Below, piece after piece: positions 56,769-64,000 of a DNA stretch of 64,000 bases. The stretch spans positions 25,146,001 to 25,210,000 of the forward strand of contig JAFFJZ010000004.1 of the NCBI GenBank assembly GCA_018340375.1, read 5' to 3'. The notes under the pieces were generated by a model. It saw nothing but the letters and a program-made list of their open reading frames with translations, was not told the DNA's origin and did not search any database. Position numbers and translations under genes: made by a program. The stretch comes from Gonatopus flavifemur. Its lineage: Eukaryota > Arthropoda > Insecta > Hymenoptera > Dryinidae. Each line of letters starts with the position of its first letter. The stretch's first letter is position 1.

Positions 56769-57833
56769 ACTTGAAAATGATAACTCTTGGGAAAATGAGT
56801 TTTTCATCGGATCTTTGTACATAAATGACATTATACAGATGCCGATATGTGACTTCATTAAAGAAACCTCCTATAAAACCACCATGGAAATTTTGTGCTG
56901 ATTATTCATATCGAAATTTTCAACAAAAGAGACATTTTCTTGAAATTTGTTATATTTTAGCCCTTGTTGATGAACGAATATCAATTGAACAAATCGACCA
57001 TCATATTAGAAATGTGTTTCCAACTATACTTCATTCTATGGTTTCGTCGGCTTTATTTTGAAAAACAAACAAGAATCACCTACATGAAAATTCTTATGCA
57101 ATTTGCTTATAATATTGATTGTAACAGTTTTCTCATAACAAATTCGTTAACAATAGTACTTGTGAAAATCGGTCATGAATAATGTTACAAAAAACCTGCC
57201 ATTTGTAAACACATAGTTAAAAACAATCATGTCAACAAATTACATAATAATCCTTATTTTCTCAATTTCGTTCATTTTTCAAGTCCAAGACAACAAACTT
57301 TTCTCCAACACCTGGTTGTTATATATATATTCCAGGATTGTGGGAATAATACTGGGTCATGTTGTGAAGAACCAATAACACGTTGAGGGTTATTTGGATG
57401 TTGGGATTGGGATTGTTCAAGAAAAAACCATTATTCCTTGAAAAATATTTGTTATATATTTCTCTTACTGATATAAATCATACACAAATCCATAAAAAGT
57501 ATCCTGAACTTGTCTGAATAGGAAACAAGTGGTCTAGGACAGGCGATCCTACCAAATGACATTCCCTGACAAAAAAATCTCCAACAAAAATATCCCTGCA
57601 CAGAAAGAACCCGGACCAAAATAACCCCGGACAAAACATCCCAGACTAAAAGATCCCCGTACAGAAATATCCCACGCCAAAACATCCCAGTACAATTACT
57701 ACCGTCTGCTGAAATCTGGAAAATTCTCTATAAAAAGATCGATCCTGTCACAATATCGCCCATCCCCATCTTGAAGTCTAAATACCTCACGAACCATAAT
57801 ATCATGAACGACGTAATATTCAAATTTTGTCAA

Positions 57834-58063
57834 CACAGTAAAAATTTCATATTAGACATTACCATATTTATATTGTACTTTTGGGATATACTTGATTATG
57901 TCGTTATGAACCACAAGTATACGAGCATTCACCATACTCTCTCGTGAGGATGAAGATAAATATGGTATAATTTGAAATAAATATAGTTCTGAGCCTCATA
58001 ATAAAGTATATCCCCCGAGTACAATAAAAATATAGTAATCTTCAAAATAAACTTTTCTCTGTG
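57834..58063. mobile_element. Hairpin element, CACAGTAAAAATTT...CTCTGTG ends, AA repeat outside
   Basis: Left CACAGTAAAAATTTCATA, then ACCATATTTATATTGTACTT and GGGATATACTTGATTATG, pairs with right CATAATAAAGTATATCCCCC, GAGTACAATAAAAATATAGT and TTTTCTCTGTG. AA lies on both sides. Nested inside 57531-58812. Confidence 0.7.
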
Positions 58064-58344
58064 AAGTTACTGTATCAGTGCTGATGTATTATAATTCATG
58101 ATATAATATAATAGCGGTGTTTTGCGGTATAACATTTTGTTTCGTTAGTTTGAATTTGTGGATCATTTCAACTTTTGATATGATCATTGCATCAGTAACT
58201 AAAGTGATTATTCAATGTATAATTTTGTCTTCATTTCATCCAATGCCAAAAAATCTCGGACCATGCTGAAACATCCTCGTTCTGGAAATTTTTCCGAATT
58301 CAAAGATGAATCATTATTCAATATTGATAATATTATGCTCATTT

Positions 58345-58500
58345 CGGCCTCCCCTCCCCGAAACCCCACCCCCGGGGTCAGGGGCTTCGTCCCTAGACCC
58401 CACCAGGGGTTCCGTCCCTGGACCCCGGCCCTTACTACTAGCGTGCGTAGGCATGAGGTGGGCTTCGCCCGTTCACGCATAGCCACCTCCGGGTTTCTGC
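58345..58500. repeat. GC-rich palindromic patch
   Basis: In very AT-rich surroundings, this stretch is full of CCCCACCCCCGGGGTCAGGG, GGGGCTTCGTCCCTAGACCC and AGGGGTTCCGTCCCTGGACC words, then GTGGGCTTCGCCC. The GGGG-CTTCG/TTCCG-CCCC hairpins would be very stable. Open frames on both strands here are by-products of composition. Confidence 0.65.
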
Positions 58501-59056
58501 AACTGTTCAATCTCATGCTTCTCCTCATATTGTTGTGACAACATCAGTTCTCACCAAAGCACTCCTCACACCCCATCAATAACGGATTATTCCGTTTATT
58601 GTTCTTCTTCATTTCGGATATGTTGTGAATTAATATGAATTAGAGAAATTCACGCCCAGTTTCAGCTCTTGATCTCATATTTTTTTCGAGAATCAAGATA
58701 TTTGGGGCAGGGATATTTTGTCTGGGATATTTCGGGATATTGGGACCGGGGACATTTCGTCCGGATATTTTGACCGGGGATGGAACGCACCGGGTTCGCC
58801 TGTCCGCATCCCGGAAACAAGTTCGTATGCCTTGTGGTTTTTGAATGATGTGAAATATTGAATAAAATTAAAAAATTCAGCGACCAAAATAATTTGTCAA
58901 AACCGAGCGCAAGCTCGGAGCTCAGCCTCGCACTGGAAGATCAACTTCAATAAATGTATGTAACGTAAAAAATAACTTCAAGTGGTGTGCCTGAACATTT
59001 TTTGATAATTTTTTTTTAACGAAATATGACACTTTTCGTGGAACCGCCCATATATA

Positions 59057-59826
59057 TCAGGTGTATAACTTTGCTTCCGCTGTTTTACAATAGATGGCTG
59101 TAGCGGTAAGTGATAGTTGAAATAAATAGATCATAGATGTCATACAATGAGCTTAGGTATTTGTAAACATGACGCTATCGAAATATGAGTCGATTTGTGT
59201 CTGCATCATAAAGTTATTCTCGATTAAACATGTCAGCTTACGAGCCAAATTCTCGTCATTTGCGAGAGGTTTTAATTTTCTGCTTTAATATGAAGAAATC
59301 TGCGGCTGAGGCTCATTGAATGCTCTCAAATACCTATGGCGAGGCCGCTATTAGTGAGAAAACGTGCCGAGAGTGGTTTCAACGCTTCGAAAACGGTGAT
59401 TTTAACGTCGAAGACCAGCATGGCAGTGGAAGAGAGAAGGTTTTCGGAAATTCAGAATTGAAGGCATTACTTGATCAAGACTCGTGTCAAACGCAACAAG
59501 AATTGGCAGGGTCATTGGGAGTGACGCAACCAGCCATTTCAAAACGCCTGAAAGTCATGGGAATGATTCAGAAACAAGGAAATTGGGTGCCGTACGAGTT
59601 GAAGCCGAGAGATGTTGAACGGCGTTTGTGTGTTTGTGAACAGCTGCTTGCAAGGTAAAGACGGAAGGGATTTCTGCATCGCATTGTGACTGGGGACGAA
59701 AAATGGGTTCATTCCGGTAATCCCAAGCGCAGAAAATCATGGGGATATCCCGGCTATGCTTCCACATCGACGGCCAAACCGAATATTCACGGTTCCAAGG
59801 TAATGCTCAGTATTTGGTGGGATTGA
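59057..59826 (+). mobile_element. Mariner relic, 3'-truncated
   Basis: The left end is probably TCAGGTGTATAACTTTGCTT just after TA (59055-59056). The transposase frame starts at 59230 and runs to about 59825, where homology stops. I found no complementary right end downstream, so the last third including the third catalytic Asp is gone. This is a different mariner lineage from the one at 23377. Confidence 0.8.
59230..59820 (+). pseudogene. Mariner transposase pseudogene
   Basis: It starts MSAYEPNSRHLREVLIFCF and continues with EKTCREWFQRFENGDFNVED, NWVPYELKPRD (the WVPHEL-type motif) and HRIVTGDEKWVH, which holds the first catalytic Asp, to HGSKVMLSIWWD. The frame is kept throughout, but stop codons fall at 59317-59319, 59656-59658 and after IWWD. 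The C-terminal third with the other two catalytic Asp residues is missing. It is therefore inactive. The general likeness is to the mauritiana/cecropia group. Confidence 0.85.
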
Positions 59827-59829
59827 AAA

Positions 59830-62460
59830 GAGTACAGGAGCTCCATATTTATTCAACCTTCCATTTCCCTATTTCCTTGCAATATTCAATCCGTGTTTTC
59901 GAAATTCTTGTAGAATCACCGATACTTCACGTAGAACTCCGGAAGAATGGAGGTGTAACATTGATGGAACAATGGGAGCTGTAATGATAAAGGAGGAATA
60001 AGGAAGAGTTTTCGTTGATGCAACAACATTACTAAATCTAAAAATTTGAATCCACCATTATGAATTTGGTTGACCATACAGTAGGCGGATATTCTGCCAT
60101 TGTCTCTCTGCTATATCAATGGAGAATCTTCCTCATTTTTCCCTTATTTCCACCGCTCCCTTCTTTCCGTTAATGTTCCAACTTCAGGTCACTGAAGTCC
60201 CAAGTGGCAGAACGTTGGTCGTACTGTACAGGTCTATGGAACTATAGTTTTGTCATAAGAGAATTATTCCATCAAAATTACCAACATCTCAGTGAACTAC
60301 TAATAGCCCTATAATGCCGGTGAAGAGCTGCTAATAGCTTTCTGAAACACCAACACAGAGAGAAATTTGGAAGACTAATGACGTAAAAGTTTTCCATGCC
60401 TCTATCATTCAAAGTATTACGGGATGATCGCATAAACTCAAGCGTTGATCGCAATGCACTATCCTTCAAAGGCAGATATTCACGCATTTGTTTCGTACTA
60501 TAATCCATGCTTCAAATCCGTGCCCATTCCCATTCCATTAGTCCCCCAAATTCCTCCCCGTGTACAGTCATGTTTTCTATGTTTGGAAGGGTTTATGATC
60601 TTTTCAAGTAATCCTTAATTTCCCTCATGGCAACAATGAACGTGTTTTCAGATTTTCAATCAACTTCTGTCCAATTAAATCATCCGAAAGTCATTTTTCT
60701 AAAACCACACATAAGACGGATACGCGTTGTCTAATTGCGAATTAGTTGACTGCTCAAAATATGCAGACTTGAAATTGGCTGAGTAATAACCATAAAAATT
60801 GGAACGAAGACAGCCATTATAAGGACCCGTTTACTGGTGGATCAGTGGAGAAAGATAATTGCTAGTCATAATTCGAAACAGGACGGGACACTGCTATAAT
60901 TTGTCTCCAAAAACTGGTCAACTGACCGAATGTACTTTCTCTCCATGGTTAATTGGGCGTTACATTGCCGTTCCAAAAGCAGCCATTATCACTAGCTATT
61001 TTTTGAGTTAGATTTATAAAAAATGAATAGGTCTTGGCTAATAATTTCTTACCTCTTCCGCCAAGGTTTTATTGGAATCAATAAGGTACTGACTATATCA
61101 TGTCATCTGAAAGAATAATTTCTGACGGATATTCTTACAAGCTTTCATGGATATAGAGTTCTAGTTTTAGGGGAATGAATTTCGTTAATAAACGAAGTAA
61201 TGTTTAGAATCCGTTCTTGTTCAATGTCATGTAATATACACATGTCATCCACAAAGATAAAACGGTTTTGTCACTTTTTCAACGAATTCAGAATAACATC
61301 AAACTTCAATCATATTTCATCAAGTGTTTCGTCACCAGTCCTCAAGAGTGACGCAAGAGAAGAGAATGAACATATGTTCATTAAACTAATACCTGTGACC
61401 AAATACGTTCCATATTAAACACTTTATGAATTTTTGGTTTTCTTTTTTTGTTACTGCAAAATATTTCCAATTACCAATTATATATTCCAGATATTTATTA
61501 TGATATTAATGTACGTGAATCAAAGCAATGAAAATATATTAGATATCATAACGAACAAATGAAATCCACCACAATCAAATTGAAGAGGATTCAGCGAAGA
61601 TATTTGCCTCTCTCTAATCCGTTCAATCGAACTTTTGGGAATTGTACTGGAAATGGTTTTTTTTCACTCTCTGTCGCTCAAGAATCATGTTAGGAATACA
61701 AAAATGCGGTCAACAAAATTTTGAACCTACTAGGGTTTTCAGTGTGTTATTATTTTTCCAAGTACATAAAAACATATTCTGCATTATGGGATAGACTGAT
61801 ATCACAGCCGTTTTGTTATACATGCAGATATAATGACCCTGTTACAAATAATCAACAAAATCTCATTGACGAATGGGTAAAATGAATAGGTTCCAATGAA
61901 GTTCAATGATATTCAATCAGAAATTTCACCAGTTGTGATGAGATTTAATACAATATTTCTACCAGGGGAAAGTATAAATGATACTTCCACAGTTATGAAA
62001 AAAATCTTGTTTCCAGTTTTTTATGGTACATTGTATAATCAGGTTAACGAGGTAATGGAATTTGGTAACATATAATGAGTTTTTTTTATTGAAAGAACCC
62101 ATTCAATCATACCAAATCTGTCTGTAGAATTGAAATTTCAAATCTCACCATAATTGAACTGGGACTAGATTCTTCAACGTGAAACAGGTACAGATTCCTT
62201 CAAACTCCTTCCTGTCGGTGGAAGACTGTTGATTTTGATTGTGAAGCTGGATGTTGGAGATGAATTGACGTCTTCAAAATATCCTGAAAACACCACATGC
62301 TCTCGTTAGGTCAAATTATTGTTTCACCCTCAATTCATGAAATAACTGTAATTTGAATGTGGATTGAACTGGGATTTGTTTGTGGTAGATAAATTTTCAT
62401 GGCAATGCCGCATCTGATGGATATTTATTTTGTACAAATGAAATGCATTTCTTTTGAATT
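59830..62460. other. No gene recognised
   Basis: Ordinary AT-rich sequence. Short open frames only. Confidence 0.5.
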
Positions 62461-62466
62461 CACGAT

Positions 62467-62572
62467 CCTAGCATGTATGTACTGTGGGTCCTACACTGGG
62501 CCAGTATGGACCCCACCCGCTTACATGGGGCCAAAATTGGGCCAAAGTGGGGCAAAATACATACACGCTAGG
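62467..62572. mobile_element. 106-bp GGGCC-theme element with CCTAGCATGTATGTA ends
   Basis: Left CCTAGCATGTATGTACTG pairs with right AAATACATACACGCTAGG. The interior is CACTGGGCCAGTATGG, ATGGGGCCAAAATTGGGCC and GTGGGGC. Related to 12822-12915. Confidence 0.55.
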
Positions 62573-63099
62573 GGAACTAAATTCGAAAGAGAATAATCGA
62601 ACAGTTCAAATAAATGGAGGCTTGCAAATAAAGAGATGAATATATTGTCTATTGAAATGAACAGATTTTTTCCAATGCTAATGTTCAAGGAGAGGTCCTT
62701 ATCAAAAAACCCTGGAGTAAGTTCATTTTCCCGAAGTTTTTTTTTCCATGGAAGGGAATTGATGGTGGAATTTAGTTCCTTAACACTCATTCAATGAATC
62801 TTAAAGTTCATGTTGTTTCAGATCAAAAAATTTGTATACCGGAAATTTGAAGGCATTTTCCTTGAAACCATGTCTTCTGAACTGGTGGTTTTCATAGCTC
62901 AAAAACTACTTGATGGATCGATTTAATTTCTTTTTGTTTGATGGTATATCCAATTTATTGGAGATTATACCTAAATGAAAATAGGTTTCGCTGTTTTTAT
63001 TGTTTCATAACACCAAACACTGAAAAAAGTTAAAAGTCGGTAACGCACATTTATATGTCCGCCATTTTATCGATTCTCGACTTTTCATTGATATTGTGG

Positions 63100-63335
63100 A
63101 TCCCTATTAAAAATGTCTGACAGATCCTGATAGATTCCGGTTAAAATTCTGTCTGGTTCCGTCGGAAATCATCACGCCTGGGACAAAAACCGACCAAATC
63201 CTGCACAGGCTGGAACGCCAGACACAGCCAAACAAAACCTGACGGATTCCGGTCAAAATTCTGTCTGGTTCTGTTGGAAATCATCATGCCTGGGACAAAA
63301 ACCGACCAAATCCCGACAGAAAATGATCAGAAAAC
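63100..63335 (+). repeat. Direct repeat, 112-bp spacing, CTGTCTGGTT theme
   Basis: 63133-63215 and 63245-63327 share GATTCCGGTTAAAATTCTGT, GGAAATCATCACGCCTGGGA and CAAAAACCGACCAAATCC with few differences. Vocabulary matches 11590-11735. Confidence 0.65.
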
Positions 63336-63499
63336 ATTTGAAACAGGGATATATCAGTTCCAAGAAAAAAAAATGTCCAAAACGCTTCTCTGTGCAAAAT
63401 AGATACAAATAAAAATAACATGATAAAAAAGGTGTATTAAGCTATCTGACCATTGCCATCTAACTGCAATCGGACCAATTGCACCTTCTTTGCTAATTT

Positions 63500-64000
63500 T
63501 TTGCAATAATTTGCCGTAAGGAACGATTTCTTTGCTTCAACCATTACCGACATACAGTGAGTTGAATAGGTTAGGTATTAAGCTATCCAGAAACCGAGAA
63601 AATGGCGTGAAGGGAATGTTGTGGGGGAAAAAGGTTTATATGAGATTTTTTGTCTATTTTTTTGCTACCAGATAGGGTATGTGAATTTTTTTTAAATTTA
63701 AAAAGGTTTTTTCGAAATTTTGTTTGATCTTTTGAGATTTTTTTAAAACTTACTCTTCACGCGAGTGTGCGGTTCATGGGGTACAGAATGATCGAAAAAA
63801 TGAATGAATTAGCTGGATCTTTGATCATTTTCCGTGAGAACTAATTTTTTTGCTCTAGCCGTTACCGAGATACGGTGAGTTGGAAAAGTTAGGTATTAAG
63901 CTATGTAGGAATCGAGGAAATGGCATGAGAGGTAGGTTGTGGGGAAAAAAGGTTGACATGGATTTTTTGGTTATTTGTTTGCTGCCAGATGGCGTATGTG
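63500..64000 (+). repeat. Tandem satellite, about 318-bp unit, continuing off the window
   Basis: CNTTACCGANATACNGTGAG, TTAGGTATTAAGCTATNNAG, AAATGGCNTGANNGGNANGT and TGCTNCCAGATNGNGTATGTG occur at about 63542-63684 and again at 63858-64000. The offset is about 318 bases. A partial TATTAAGCTATCTGACC at about 63434 may mark a third, broken copy. Confidence 0.7.

Larger units (their letters stand above)
57531..58812. mobile_element. 1282-bp element with 10-bp target duplication, MULE-like size
   Basis: GGAAACAAGT occurs exactly on both sides (57521-57530, 58813-58822). Ends GGTCTAGGACAGGCGATCC and GGTTCGCCTGTCCGCATCCC are inverted with differences. The subterminal 150 bases on each side repeat CCCCGGACAAAATATCCC-like words, complementary between the two arms. 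A duplication of 9-10 bp is typical of Mutator-like elements. No transposase is inside. A CACAG hairpin (57834-58063) and a GC-rich palindromic patch (58345-58500) lie within. Confidence 0.75.

Noticed and set aside
58208..58538. Overlapping 106/107-codon frames on both strands
   Set aside because: They arise from the GC-rich palindromic patch, which suppresses stop codons on both strands.
1..64000. tRNA and rRNA genes, CRISPR arrays
   Set aside because: I looked for B-box-like GGTTCGANTCC words with a matching A box, conserved rRNA segments and regularly spaced identical repeats; none was convincing.

Overview
The window is AT-rich nuclear DNA from an animal, most likely an insect. The reasons are a spliced conserved gene with long introns, a mariner-family transposon of the type common in insects, and a very high density of short foldback transposons. 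I cannot name the order or species from the sequence. No bacterial, organellar, rRNA, tRNA or CRISPR features were recognised.

Layout. Positions 1919-10636 hold a minus-strand gene in three coding exons (1919-2260, 6727-6939, 10376-10630). It encodes a 269-residue protein with a WH1/EVH1-like domain, a lysine run and a CRIB-like motif, a WASP-like front half without an actin-binding tail. Its introns carry foldback elements, including a hAT-type MITE at 4674-5025. Positions 10637-22300 are mostly gene-poor and contain theme-rich repeats and small hairpin elements. Positions 22300-25016 form a GC-richer island with a plus-strand gene made of one longer exon, two micro-exons (22 and 51 bases) and a short last exon, all in frame. 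An apparently complete mariner element (23377-24698, intact 353-residue transposase, perfect 30-bp terminal repeats, TA duplication) lies inside the first intron, antisense to the gene. A 138-bp hAT-like MITE lies just after its stop codon.

Positions 25000-64000 are dominated by repeats. They include a related pair of about 1-1.2 kb elements rich in the words CTTGGGCC and GGCCCAAG (29.1-32.6 kb), one carrying a nested hAT-type MITE. There is also a 933-bp foldback with ~400-bp arms (33846-34778), a second copy of the hAT-like MITE (47055-47191), a 1282-bp element flanked by 10-bp direct repeats (57531-58812), a decayed mariner relic (59057-59826) and the start of a ~318-bp tandem satellite at the right edge. 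Weak coding candidates, none identified, are at 27574, 33055, 33567, 36469 (minus), 35040 and 50723.

The most unusual pattern is a large set of unrelated-looking hairpin elements. Their ends are alike (CACTG/CACGG plus an A-run, usually with a 2-bp TA, TG or AA repeat outside), but their interiors differ, each built by repeating its own short word. A second set shares AGCACCAG-like ends. This is either an under-described class of very short DNA transposons or a process that keeps rebuilding palindromic interiors between conserved ends.
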